In this document: positions 1 to 8,238 of the stretch, piece after piece
How the letters are laid out: every line of letters starts with the position of its first letter
How positions within the stretch are numbered: the stretch's first letter is position 1
Assembly (NCBI RefSeq): GCF_018917235.1
Contig: NZ_JAHLOF010000005.1
Location: 1 to 64,000 of the forward strand
Direction: 5' to 3'
Length of the DNA: 64,000 bases
From: Metaclostridioides mangenotii
GTDB taxonomy: Bacteria > Bacillota > Clostridia > Peptostreptococcales > Peptostreptococcaceae
Notes under the pieces: generated by a model
The model's input: the letters and a program-made list of their open reading frames with translations, nothing else
Database searches by the model: none
What the model was told of the DNA's origin: nothing
Position numbers and translations under genes: made by a program

Positions 1-139
<139 letters not shown>

Positions 140-287
140 ATACTATTGTTATCAAAATATCTGGCTTTATATGGTTTGTTTCTTGTTTTCTTATAAATTA
201 ACCTACTGTTTAATTTTCAATGTTCTTTTCAATACTTTCTCTGTGTTTTTCTTTGTTTCGTTTGCGTCTCTTTCGAAGACAAGTATT

Positions 288-316
288 ACTATATCAAAAT
301 TAAAAAAACATGTCAA
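288..316 (-). promoter_or_regulatory. rRNA operon promoter (sigma-A)
   Basis: On the minus strand a perfect -35 TTGACA (316-311) and a -10 TATAGT (293-288) are separated by exactly 17 bases. An A/T-rich stretch upstream (about 317-345) could act as an UP element. The promoter points into the 16S gene and leaves a leader of about 155 bases, which contains the usual AACATTGAAAA-like rrn leader sequence. This is one of the strongest promoter matches in the window. Confidence 0.9.
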
Positions 317-787
317 CACTTTTTTAAAACTTTTTTCAATATTTTTCTCTATATATTTAATAAATACAATCAAATATTCCAGATATACTTGTATTTTTCA
401 ACTATTTCACTTGTATTTATATTTAAATTATAAAATTTATTCTATTTTATAATTTTCTTTATATTTTTAAAGACATACAAATATGTTTTAGATTTATTTG
501 TATCTATCTCATAATTACATGAAGCAATTTTTTTAAATAACATCCCTATTATCTATATAATACGATAAACTAATTTTTACACATAAAGTTTTTTACATTG
601 TTTTTATATATTTAATCTCATTATATTATTTATTTTTGATTTATTTTTAAAATGTATCTATTTTCAGTAATTTTGAAGTATAATAGTCTATATTATATAA
701 AATAAGAAACAAGTCAATAATAGATTTAAATTATATTATTATATCTTTTCTGTTTTATATACTTAAGTTAAGAGAGGTGATAAAAAA
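317..787. other. AT-rich intergenic region, no gene seen
   Basis: About 470 bases between the rrn promoter and trhA. No reading frame here looks like a protein; the open frame across 171-452 is phenylalanine- and serine-rich low-complexity sequence lying over the rrn leader and promoter. I see no structured RNA motif. A promoter for trhA must lie near the right end, but no hexamer pair is convincing. Confidence 0.6.
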
Positions 788-1435
788 TTGGATAAATATC
801 TAAGAGAACCAATTAATGGATTTACCCATTTAGCTGGAGCTGTACTTTCTTTTATAGGATTACTTGCCCTAGTTATAAAAACTAGCTTAGCAAATCCTTC
901 TGCACTATCACTAACTGCTGTGATTATTTTTGGTATCAGTATGATACTTTTATATACAGCATCTACTGTATACCACTTAGTAATATCATCAGATAGAGTA
1001 ATAAGTTGGCTTAGAAGATTAGATCACTCAATGATATTTATATTGATTGCAGGATCTTACACACCATTTTGTTTAATAGCACTTAATGGTCCTACAGGTT
1101 GGATTCTTTTTGCGGTGATTATGTCTGCAGCTATTGCAGGAGTATGCTTCAAACTTATCTGGTTCAACTGCCCTAGATGGATATCAACTGCCATTTATGT
1201 TGCTATGGGATGGGTTTCTGTACTACTTATAGTACCTCTATATAAAGCTATATCACTAGAAGGTGTTGTGCTACTTGTAGGTGGTGGTGTTTTCTATACT
1301 ATAGGTGCAGTAATATACGCTGTTAAACCTAAGTGTTTAAAATTCAAAAACTTTGCGTACCATGAAATATTCCATGTATTTATACTGTTAGGAACGCTTA
1401 CTCACTACATATGTGTATTTAAATATGTAATATAA
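788..1435 (+). CDS. trhA: Hemolysin III / TrhA family membrane protein
   Basis: A 215-residue, seven-helix integral membrane protein of the PAQR/hemolysin III (YqfA, YplQ, TrhA) family. Conserved family blocks are visible: EPINGFTHLAG at the N-terminus, the second block with LRRLDHS and AGSYTPF (residues about 75-94), and the C-terminal HEIFH, an HxxxH pair at 192/196 expected to bind metal together with His80. Family work links these proteins to membrane lipid homeostasis; the 'hemolysin' name is historical. The start is TTG, set by GAGAGGTGA eight bases upstream. It is monocistronic, closed by a strong terminator shared with the convergent cadA. Confidence 0.9.
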   Translation: MDKYLREPINGFTHLAGAVLSFIGLLALVIKTSLANPSALSLTAVIIFGISMILLYTASTVYHLVISSDRVISWLRRLDHSMIFILIAGSYTPFCLIALNGPTGWILFAVIMSAAIAGVCFKLIWFNCPRWISTAIYVAMGWVSVLLIVPLYKAISLEGVVLLVGGGVFYTIGAVIYAVKPKCLKFKNFAYHEIFHVFILLGTLTHYICVFKYVI

Positions 1436-1456
1436 TAATAATTTTTTAAAAAAATT

Positions 1457-1505
1457 AGCCAATTACACAGATAATTTATTGTCGTGTAATTGGCTTTGTT
1501 TTTTT
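1457..1505. terminator. Bidirectional terminator between trhA and cadA
   Basis: A perfect 12-bp stem, AGCCAATTACAC (1457-1468) with GTGTAATTGGCT (1484-1495), is followed by a T-rich run to 1505 on plus and by TTTTTTTAAAAAA on minus. It can stop both convergent genes. Confidence 0.9.
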
Positions 1506-3887
1506 CTATTTCATCGCCCTCATTGCATTTAGTACTGCTATAAGTGCTACACCTACGTCAGCAAATATTGCTTCCCACATAGTAGCAACCCCTCCAGCAC
1601 CTAATACCATAACTATAACCTTCACACCAAGAGCGAATGCTATATTCTGCCATACAATTTTGTTAGTTTTATTTGCGATCTCTATTGCAGTTGATATTTT
1701 ACTAGGTTCATCATTCATAAGAACTACATCCGCCGCTTCTATAGCTGCATCAGATCCCAGTCCACCCATCGCAATGCCGACATCTGCTCGAGCAAGAACT
1801 GGTGCATCGTTTATACCATCTCCGACAAATGCAACTCTTTCTTTTTCTGCTCTACCTTTATATATCTCTTCTAGTTTTTCAACTTTCTCATCAGGTAATA
1901 GATTTGAATAAACTTTATCTAATCCTAGTTTTTTAGCAATACTATCTGCAACTTTTTTATTGTCACCAGTGAGCATTACAACTTCTTTTATACCTGCTTT
2001 TTTTAAATCTTTAATTGCCTTAACACTGTCATCTTTTATTTCATCAGAAATTACTATATATCCTCTAAATTCTGAGTCAACAGCAACATATACTACTGTT
2101 CCAATATCTGTAGCTGGGGTATAAGAAATTTTTTCACTCTTCATAAGTTTTTCATTACCTGCAAAAATTGTTTCCCCAGAGTATCTAATTTTGATACCAT
2201 GCGCTGCTATTTCTTCGTAATTTTCAATTTTATCTAAATCAACTTTTTTGTTGTAAAAGCTTGTTATAGACTTCGCTATTGGATGATTTGAGTTTGCCTC
2301 TGCCAATGCTGCATACTCAATTAACTGTTTTTCTGATATACCAACAGAATTAACTTTTGTTACTTTGAAAACTCCTTTAGTAAGAGTACCTGTTTTGTCA
2401 AACACTACAGTGTCAACATCTCTAAGAGCTTCTAGATAGTTACTTCCCTTTATAAGTATTCCTTTTTTAGATGCCAATCCTATTCCGCTGAAAAAGCTTA
2501 GTGGTATAGATAATACTAAAGCACAAGGGCAAGAAACAACTAAGAATATCAGCCCTCTGTAAAGCCAATCTCTAAGTGATGCATCAGGAAGTACAAGTGG
2601 TGGTATAAATGCAACTCCTAAAGCTATTATGACTACAGCTGGTGTATAATATTTTGAGAACTTAGAAATAAAGTTTTCTGTAGGAGCTTTCTTACTACTA
2701 GCATTTTCTACTAGGTCTAAAATTTTTGAAACAGTTGACTCTCCAAAAGGTTTAGTGACCTTAATAGTGATCAATGCATTTTTATTTATTACACCAGATA
2801 AAATATCTTCATCTTTAGATACTTCTCTTAAAACTGATTCACCAGTTATTGCTGATGTATCAATCATAGATGATCCTTCAACTACTACTCCGTCTAAAGG
2901 AACCTTTTCCCCTGGCTTTACTACAATCAAATCTCCAACACTAATATCTTCTGGTGATACAACTTTTAGCTCAGATCCGACCTTAAGATTAGCATAATCA
3001 GATCTAATCTCCATTAGAGCAGTTATAGATTTTCTAGATTTTCCAACTGCTAGATCCTGTAGATACTCCCCTATTTTATAGAAAAGCATAACGCCGACAG
3101 CTTCAGATAATTCTCCTATAGCTAAAGCACCAACTGTCGCAATTGACATTAGAAAGTTTTCATCAAATACTCTTCCTTTAGTAGCATTTCTTAGAGCCTT
3201 TAAAAGAACATCTCCACCTATAACTAAATAGGCTACAACAAATATTACGCTATTTACAACACTTTCATTTCCTGTGGCTGTTTGATATATTCCCAATATA
3301 TATACAGCTACCCCTAAAATTAATTTTATTAATTCTTTCTTATTGTGTCCTCCACCACCATGGTCGTGTGAATCCTCTCCATTGTCACTATGCTTCTTAT
3401 CTGATTTCATTTGAATGTCTAAACCTGGTTCTATAGTATTAATTTTTTCTATAATATTATCCAATACTTCTTTTTCATTTGCATTTGAACTAAATTCAAA
3501 GATTAATTTCTTATTTACAAAGTTTAAGTTTGAAGATACTATTCCATCTAATTTTTCTATTGCTTCTTCAATTTCAGCTGCACAGTGTGCACAATTAAGT
3601 CCACCTAAAATCATTTCTTTTTTATTTGAATTATTCTTTAAATTATCTTTAATTTTTATATCTAAACCTGGTTCTATAGTATTAATCTTATCCATTACTT
3701 TGTTAATAACTTCATGTTCATTTGAAGACTCTTTCAATTCAAAACTCAGCCTTTTATTTACAAAGTTAAGATTAGCGGATTTTATTTCATCAAGTTTTCC
3801 AACAGCCTCTTCTATTTCAGATGCACAGTGTGCACAACTTAAACCATCTAAAATCATTTCTTTTTTGTTTAATACTTGAGATGCCAT
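1506..3887 (-). CDS. cadA: Zn/Cd/Pb-translocating P1B-type ATPase (CadA/ZntA)
   Basis: A 793-residue heavy-metal exporter in the cytoplasmic membrane. Two tandem HMA metal-binding domains lie at the N-terminus (residues about 8-75 and 90-157), each with a CAHC ligand pair (18-21 and 99-102). A His-rich linker follows (about 166-182, HSDNGEDSHDHGGGGH). Then come the actuator TGES (348-351), the membrane CPC metal site (453-455) typical of Zn/Cd/Pb pumps, the phosphorylated aspartate in DKTGTLT (497-503), the HP dipeptide (535-536) and GDGINDAP near residue 690. It is 14 bases downstream of cadC, so it is co-transcribed and very likely repressed by CadC until metal binds. The doubled HMA domain suggests high capacity or regulated export. 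Confidence 0.95.
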   Translation of the reverse strand: MASQVLNKKEMILDGLSCAHCASEIEEAVGKLDEIKSANLNFVNKRLSFELKESSNEHEVINKVMDKINTIEPGLDIKIKDNLKNNSNKKEMILGGLNCAHCAAEIEEAIEKLDGIVSSNLNFVNKKLIFEFSSNANEKEVLDNIIEKINTIEPGLDIQMKSDKKHSDNGEDSHDHGGGGHNKKELIKLILGVAVYILGIYQTATGNESVVNSVIFVVAYLVIGGDVLLKALRNATKGRVFDENFLMSIATVGALAIGELSEAVGVMLFYKIGEYLQDLAVGKSRKSITALMEIRSDYANLKVGSELKVVSPEDISVGDLIVVKPGEKVPLDGVVVEGSSMIDTSAITGESVLREVSKDEDILSGVINKNALITIKVTKPFGESTVSKILDLVENASSKKAPTENFISKFSKYYTPAVVIIALGVAFIPPLVLPDASLRDWLYRGLIFLVVSCPCALVLSIPLSFFSGIGLASKKGILIKGSNYLEALRDVDTVVFDKTGTLTKGVFKVTKVNSVGISEKQLIEYAALAEANSNHPIAKSITSFYNKKVDLDKIENYEEIAAHGIKIRYSGETIFAGNEKLMKSEKISYTPATDIGTVVYVAVDSEFRGYIVISDEIKDDSVKAIKDLKKAGIKEVVMLTGDNKKVADSIAKKLGLDKVYSNLLPDEKVEKLEEIYKGRAEKERVAFVGDGINDAPVLARADVGIAMGGLGSDAAIEAADVVLMNDEPSKISTAIEIANKTNKIVWQNIAFALGVKVIVMVLGAGGVATMWEAIFADVGVALIAVLNAMRAMK

Positions 3888-3901
3888 ATCGAATACCCCC
3901 T

Positions 3902-4276
3902 TTATTTTTTATTTCTCTCTTGTATATGGCAAAGACCACAATTAAATATTTGACTTACATGATCGTCATCCAATGAATAGAATACTGTCTTGCCTTCTTT
4001 TCTAAATTTAACAAGTCTTGCTTGTTTTAAAACCCTCAGTTGATGTGAGATAGCCGAATCCGTCATGTTTAATAAACTAGCTATATCACAAACACACATC
4101 TCACTTGCAAATAATGCATACAATATTCTTATTCTGGTAGAATCTCCAAATACTTTAAATAGTTCAGCTAAATCATAAAGTATTTCTTCATCTGGCATGG
4201 TTGATTTTGCTCCACTTACTATCTCCTCATGTATATTCTTGCATTCACATGTTTTAAATTCTTCATTTATACTCAT
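3902..4276 (-). CDS. cadC: ArsR/SmtB-family metal-responsive repressor CadC
   Basis: A 124-residue winged-helix repressor that should release operator DNA when Cd(II), Pb(II) or Zn(II) binds. The alpha3N ligand set is visible: N-terminal Cys10 and Cys12 and the helix-3 CVC pair (Cys61, Cys63, inside SEMCVCDIASLL). The C-terminal alpha5 set is also there: D104 and H106 (DDDH) with H117 and E120 (CHIQE). The recognition helix is DSAISHQLRVLK. It is the first gene of the cadC-cadA operon, with two copies of a 12-2-12 palindrome upstream. Tandem duplication of its promoter plus its first codons is described separately. Confidence 0.93.
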   Translation of the reverse strand: MSINEEFKTCECKNIHEEIVSGAKSTMPDEEILYDLAELFKVFGDSTRIRILYALFASEMCVCDIASLLNMTDSAISHQLRVLKQARLVKFRKEGKTVFYSLDDDHVSQIFNCGLCHIQERNKK

Positions 4277-4305
4277 AATTATCTTTTCTCCTATCCTATC
4301 ATTTC

Positions 4306-4361
4306 AATATATGAATAATTGTTCATATATTCATTATAGGTCTTATTATTAAATTTTGCAA
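4306..4361 (-). promoter_or_regulatory. cadC promoter and CadC operator, proximal copy
   Basis: On minus, -35 TTGCAA (4361-4356) and -10 TATAAT (4338-4333) are 17 bases apart. Immediately downstream lies a palindrome with perfect 10-bp arms AATATATGAA / TTCATATATT (4306-4315, 4322-4331). Overall it has the 12-2-12 shape known for SmtB/CadC-type ArsR repressors. It covers the start of transcription, which fits repression. Confidence 0.8.
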
Positions 4362-4451
4362 TATATTATTTCTTTATATATATTCTTACATTCAATTTTT
4401 TAAATTCCTCATTTATACTTATAATTTCTTCTTCTCTCCTGTCCTCATTTT

Positions 4452-4507
4452 AATATATGAATAATTGTTCATATATTCATTATAAGACTTACTGTTAAAT
4501 TTTGCAA
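4452..4507 (-). promoter_or_regulatory. cadC promoter and CadC operator, distal copy
   Basis: A second identical palindrome (4452-4461, 4468-4477) with the same -10 TATAAT (4484-4479) and -35 TTGCAA (4507-4502) lies 146 bases upstream of the first. It faces the same way and should add a second CadC-controlled transcript running through the decayed copy of the cadC start. Confidence 0.75.
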
Positions 4508-4615
4508 TATCTATTCTATATTTTTTAAATAAAGAAATCATACATATTATGTAGCCGACTTTTATATATATTATAAGAATAACTTTTTTATAGTTTTTTT
4601 GGGAGGTGCTTTTAT

Positions 4616-5932
4616 ATGAGTTTCGACGAAACAAAGAACAAACTAGATAGTAGCTACATGCCATACCTAAATCCAGATTCTTACAAAGACTATATTGATC
4701 TTAGTAGTGACAAGTTCATGAAAAGAGTGGAAGGAGCTAATTCTAGTCTTAACTTAAATCAAATGAATAACAATTACAAACAGTCTGTAGGTAATATTCA
4801 ACCAGATCTAGATTTAAATGAAATGCCAAACTACAATCAACAGGGATTAGGAAATTATCAAGAGCTTAATCAAAGCATGGCAAATCCAAATACACAGGTT
4901 CGAGGTACACTAGGTAATAGGAACAACAATCCAAATACTTATTTTGAAAACTTTGCAAATATGCTTAATGGACAAAATCAAAATAGCATGAACCCACAAA
5001 CAAATCCAATGAATCCACAGATGAATCCAATGAATCAACAGATGAATCCGTTGGACCTACAGGCAAATCCGATGAATCCGCAGATGAACCCAATGGGCCA
5101 ACAGGGAAATCCAATGAATCCGCAGATGAACCCAATGGGCCAACAGGGAAATTTAATGAATCAACAAAATAACCCTAACATGTATCCTGGTTTAAACTTT
5201 ATGGGAAGTGATGTTATTATAATGATACCCGGAGTAATTCGAGGTACTATGCAGGGTCTCCCTGTTATTGTTCCACAATCCATGGACTTTGGATCAGGAA
5301 TGACACCTTATAATTCAAATATGGGCGGATCAAATAGTATGGGTTCTACTAATTCAAATCCTACAAGCCCTTGGATGAATAATCCTATGAACAATAATTT
5401 AGGAAACAGCATGGGAAGTGGCATGGGCAGTGGCATGGGCAGTGGCATGGGCAGTAACATGGGCAGCGGCATGGGTAGTAACATGGGCAGTGGCATGGGC
5501 AGTAGTATGGGCAGCGGCATGGGTAGTAACATGGGCAGTGGCATGGGCAGTAACATGGGCAGTGGCATGGGCAGTAACATGGGCAGTGGCATGGGCAGTA
5601 ACATGGGCAGTGGCATGGGCAGTAGTATGGGAAGTAGTATGCCAAACAATCCGAATAGTAATATGAGCAGTTCATCCGCTGGAAGTATGAATAACCAAAT
5701 GAATAGTAATATGAGCAAAACTCCAAGTAGTTCAACTTTTAATACTATAGGTGGTACCCCTTTAAGTTCAAGTGGCTATGGAATTAATTTCGGTACTTAC
5801 ACAGGTTCTGGTCCAGTTTCTTCCGGCTCAACTGGAGTTCTAACAGGTTCAACATCAGGAACACTTAGAAATTCCAAAGAAACTAGTAATTCACAAATAA
5901 ATTTAGAGGAACTTGACGAAGAAGAGATGTAA
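4616..5932 (+). CDS. Low-complexity Asn/Met/Gly/Ser-rich repeat protein, unknown
   Basis: 438 residues with a good ribosome site (GGGAGGTG) ahead of ATG. No known family is recognised. The N-terminus (1-60) is ordinary and charged. Residues about 120-180 are NPMNPQMNPMGQQGN-type repeats. A short hydrophobic patch near 195-225 (VIIMIPGVIRGTMQGLPVIV) is the only compact-looking segment and may be the conserved core. Residues about 265-341 are some 19 GSxM tetrapeptides. The tail is Ser/Thr/Gly-rich and ends acidic (LEELDEEEM). There is no signal peptide or sortase motif. A structural or surface/coat role is possible but not shown. It stands alone, upstream of a hairpin. Confidence 0.75.
   Translation: MSFDETKNKLDSSYMPYLNPDSYKDYIDLSSDKFMKRVEGANSSLNLNQMNNNYKQSVGNIQPDLDLNEMPNYNQQGLGNYQELNQSMANPNTQVRGTLGNRNNNPNTYFENFANMLNGQNQNSMNPQTNPMNPQMNPMNQQMNPLDLQANPMNPQMNPMGQQGNPMNPQMNPMGQQGNLMNQQNNPNMYPGLNFMGSDVIIMIPGVIRGTMQGLPVIVPQSMDFGSGMTPYNSNMGGSNSMGSTNSNPTSPWMNNPMNNNLGNSMGSGMGSGMGSGMGSNMGSGMGSNMGSGMGSSMGSGMGSNMGSGMGSNMGSGMGSNMGSGMGSNMGSGMGSSMGSSMPNNPNSNMSSSSAGSMNNQMNSNMSKTPSSSTFNTIGGTPLSSSGYGINFGTYTGSGPVSSGSTGVLTGSTSGTLRNSKETSNSQINLEELDEEEM
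5411..5640 (+). repeat. 12-bp in-frame tandem repeat (codes GSxM)
   Basis: About 19 copies of ATGGGCAGTGGC or close variants (third residue Gly, Asn or Ser; often alternating as a 24-bp unit). The unit is a multiple of three, so copy-number change would keep the frame. All copies are near-identical at DNA level, and the other strand is also open in two frames as a by-product. Confidence 0.95.
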
Positions 5933-5976
5933 ACTTTTCAACAGAATTAAAAATAATAAATTAGTAACTTTAAATA

Positions 5977-6018
5977 AAGAGGTGATACTCAGCCATTTTA
6001 TTGCTGGTAACACCTCTT
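5977..6018. terminator. Hairpin between repeat-protein gene and tcyP
   Basis: AAGAGGTG (5977-5984) pairs with CACCTCTT (6011-6018), and the interior can extend the stem (TAC/GTA). The T-rich tail is weak on plus and somewhat better on minus. It probably ends one or both convergent genes. Confidence 0.55.
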
Positions 6019-6103
6019 AAATTTATACATCAATATTGTACTTAAATTGGAACTTACAAAAAATTATAGTCCGTTTTTTTAAAAAGTAAGGAAAAAAGGA
6101 TAT

Positions 6104-7516
6104 TTACTTTTTAACAGCTTCTTTATCTTCTATTCCATCCTTATAATAAATATCTTTATTTACCTTCCCTAAAGATTTTCCAACAATTATTGAAGTAACT
6201 ATAGATCCATTTACGTTTATCATGGTTCTACCCATATCTAATATAGGGTCTATTGCTAGTATACCTGCTGCCAGCGGGAAATATGGACCAAGCCCAACTC
6301 CAGATAACACAACAGATACTGCCATTGTAGCTGTGCCTGGAAGCCCTGCTATTCCTATAGAACCTATCGTTATAACTATAAATAACATTGCATAGAACGT
6401 AGCATTCATTTCTATTCCAGCCATATTTGCTATTGTCACAGCCATAAGTGCAGGATATATACCAGCACAACCATTCATACCCATATTAGCTCCTAAACTT
6501 GCAGCAAAACTTGATACACTTTCATCTACCCCTTGTTTTTCAACTAAGTTATTTATTGTTACAGGGAGTGTTCCTAAACTTGAACGAGATGTAAAAGCTA
6601 ATACTAATGGTTCTATTGCATTTTTAATATATTTTATAGGGTTTAAACCATTAAGTGCTATTATAATTAAGTGAACTATAAACAGTATAACAGTAGATAC
6701 ATAAAGTGCAAAAACAAACTCCAATACTGATAACATTGACCCTATCCCACCTGATGTTATAGTATTTGCAAGCATCGCTATAACCGCATATGGCATCACT
6801 GATATAACTGTCATAGCAACACATACAATAATCTTATAAAATGCCTCTACTAGGTCCACAAATGGTTTTATTATATCTTCATATTTTTTATTTAATCTCT
6901 TAACTGAAAGACCTAAGAATGCGGCAAATATTATTATAGCAACAATATTTGCATCTGCCATAGCTTGAACTGGGTTTGTTGGTAATAATCCAATTAATGT
7001 ATCAACCACTGACGTTATCTCTTTCATCTGTGCAGTATTATCTACAATACCTTTAACCCCTTCACCTAAGTGCATAAATTTTCCTACAACAATTCCTATA
7101 ACTGCTGCTATCGCTGTAGTTCCTAATAGCATTCCTATAGTTCTAAATGTCATAGATTTTAAATTTTCTCCATCCCCCATGTTGATTATTACTCTAAGTA
7201 TTGACACAAATACAATTGGAACGACCAGCATTTTTAATAAAGCCATAAATCCGCTCCCAAATAGACCATACCATTTAGTTACTTCCTGCAGCCATACTAC
7301 TTTAGTCGGGTCATCTGGCATACCTGCAACTAATTGTATTATTACACCTAATGCGAGTCCCATAATTGTAGCAATGATGGTCCTCATAGAGAAGCTAACT
7401 TTCTTTTTCCCTAATTTTTTAACAAAAATAAACATTCCTAATAATACAGCTATGAAAAGTATTGTCTTTAAATCCGTGATCATTAGAAATTGTGAAAAAA
7501 ACGAACTTTTTACCAT
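6104..7516 (-). CDS. tcyP: Sodium:L-cystine symporter, TcyP-like (DAACS family)
   Basis: A 470-residue secondary transporter of the dicarboxylate/amino acid:cation symporter family. Re-entrant hairpin 1 carries SRSSLGTLP. The seventh helix region shows GANMGMNGCAG. The eighth helix carries DMGRTMINVNGS, with the Asp/Arg/Thr/Asn residues that bind substrate in GltPh-type carriers. The N-terminal layout, with a hydrophobic helix, a KKLGKKK loop and the VIIQLVAG segment, is typical of TcyP/YdjN cystine importers rather than glutamate carriers. The length fits. The start ATG follows AAAGGAGA. It is monocistronic, with a cluster of palindromes 65-155 bases upstream. Confidence 0.85.
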   Translation of the reverse strand: MVKSSFFSQFLMITDLKTILFIAVLLGMFIFVKKLGKKKVSFSMRTIIATIMGLALGVIIQLVAGMPDDPTKVVWLQEVTKWYGLFGSGFMALLKMLVVPIVFVSILRVIINMGDGENLKSMTFRTIGMLLGTTAIAAVIGIVVGKFMHLGEGVKGIVDNTAQMKEITSVVDTLIGLLPTNPVQAMADANIVAIIIFAAFLGLSVKRLNKKYEDIIKPFVDLVEAFYKIIVCVAMTVISVMPYAVIAMLANTITSGGIGSMLSVLEFVFALYVSTVILFIVHLIIIALNGLNPIKYIKNAIEPLVLAFTSRSSLGTLPVTINNLVEKQGVDESVSSFAASLGANMGMNGCAGIYPALMAVTIANMAGIEMNATFYAMLFIVITIGSIGIAGLPGTATMAVSVVLSGVGLGPYFPLAAGILAIDPILDMGRTMINVNGSIVTSIIVGKSLGKVNKDIYYKDGIEDKEAVKK

Positions 7517-7579
7517 TGTAAATCTCCTTTTAATTATAATTTATTAATTACTTTATATCGGCAAATTAAATCTACCGAA

Positions 7580-7669
7580 ATATACTTGCATTGATAATGG
7601 TTAATCAACTATCAAATTGATAATTCCATTGTACATTATACAACTATCATTTTGATAATGCAAGTATAT
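7580..7669. promoter_or_regulatory. Palindrome cluster upstream of tcyP
   Basis: An outer perfect inverted repeat ATATACTTGCATT (7580-7592) / AATGCAAGTATAT (7657-7669) encloses two short palindromes of the same type, TATCAAATTGATA (7610-7622) and TATCATTTTGATA (7645-7657), plus a half-site TTGATAA (7592-7598). The arrangement looks like repeated operator sites for a dimeric repressor controlling tcyP, or a foldable leader. No regulator is identified. Confidence 0.5.
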
Positions 7670-7822
7670 ATCTATACAAATCTATATTTAATAGAATTTT
7701 ATTTGTTAAATATAGATTTTGAGCAATATAATACATCATTTTGTATACTAGTATATAAGCCCATTCTGTAATTATTAACTTCCAAATTGATTTATATTAT
7801 ATTTATAAAAAATTTATTGTGA

Positions 7823-8023
7823 AAATGCATTTTATCAAATCAAGGTAGCGCATTCTACATTCCGCTTCAATTAGGTTTTCATATGGGTTTGAGAGCAGGG
7901 GAAGTTGCGGCACTTTCATGGAAAGATATAAACCTTGATAATCGTACTATGCATATTAACAAAACATTTGTCAGATTACTGGATAATTCCTTTGAGTTAG
8001 ATACTCCAAAACCACCGGATTAA
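7823..8023 (+). pseudogene. Fragment of tyrosine recombinase/phage integrase
   Basis: A frame with no start codon runs from just after a TGA to a TAA at 8021-8023. It reads FYIPLQLGFHMGLRAGEV, then AALSWKDINLDNRTMHINKT. This is the beginning of the catalytic domain of a tyrosine integrase, including the conserved Arg of GLRxGE. The N-terminal arm/core-binding domains and the C-terminal HxxR...Y residues are missing. After TPK the normal sequence stops. It is a decayed remnant, probably of an integrative element once inserted here. Confidence 0.85.
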
Positions 8024-8147
8024 ATATTATACAGTTGCAAATTTGAAATTTTATAAAATTTTTTTAAAAAAGAAGTATATATTTCAATACTTTGACAATA
8101 ATACTAATGTATTCCTCATAATATTCCCCCAATATTATAGAAATAAA

Positions 8148-8187
8148 AATAAGAGTGGCCAGTCAAAACTGGTCACTCTTATTTTTT
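8148..8187. terminator. Strong bidirectional terminator
   Basis: A 16-bp stem with one wobble, AATAAGAGTGGCCAGT (8148-8163) and ACTGGTCACTCTTATT (8168-8183), with a CAAA loop and a T run on plus (8182-8187). On minus it is followed by ATTTTTATTTC. On minus it closes the gene at 8239-9336; on plus it would stop anything reading through the integrase remnant. Confidence 0.9.
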
Positions 8188-8238
8188 ATATAAAATTTTT
8201 ATTGTCTAAACTGATTAAAATATTTTCGTCTCATAATC

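Larger units (their letters stand above)
4225..4515. repeat. Tandem duplication of cadC 5' end plus promoter/operator
   Basis: Unit A (about 4225-4372) contains the first codons of cadC, its ribosome site, operator and promoter. Unit B (about 4374-4515) repeats the same order with scattered substitutions. In unit B the cadC start has changed from ATG to ATA, and the codons after AATGAGGAATTTAAA have drifted, so only unit A encodes CadC. The operator and both promoter hexamers are unchanged in the two units. Confidence 0.85.

Noticed and set aside
171..452. 93-codon plus-strand ORF over the rrn leader and promoter
   Set aside because: Low-complexity Phe/Ser/Tyr-rich reading of AT-rich DNA that overlaps the rrn promoter and leader; no ribosome site.
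5411..5640. Regular repeats considered as a CRISPR array
   Set aside because: Units are 12 bp, without unique spacers, and translate as a clean peptide repeat in a real gene.
5308..5735. Minus-strand ORFs rich in Pro-Met-Leu or Cys-Pro within the repeat gene
   Set aside because: By-products of the 12-bp in-frame repeat; no start signals and opposite to the supported gene.
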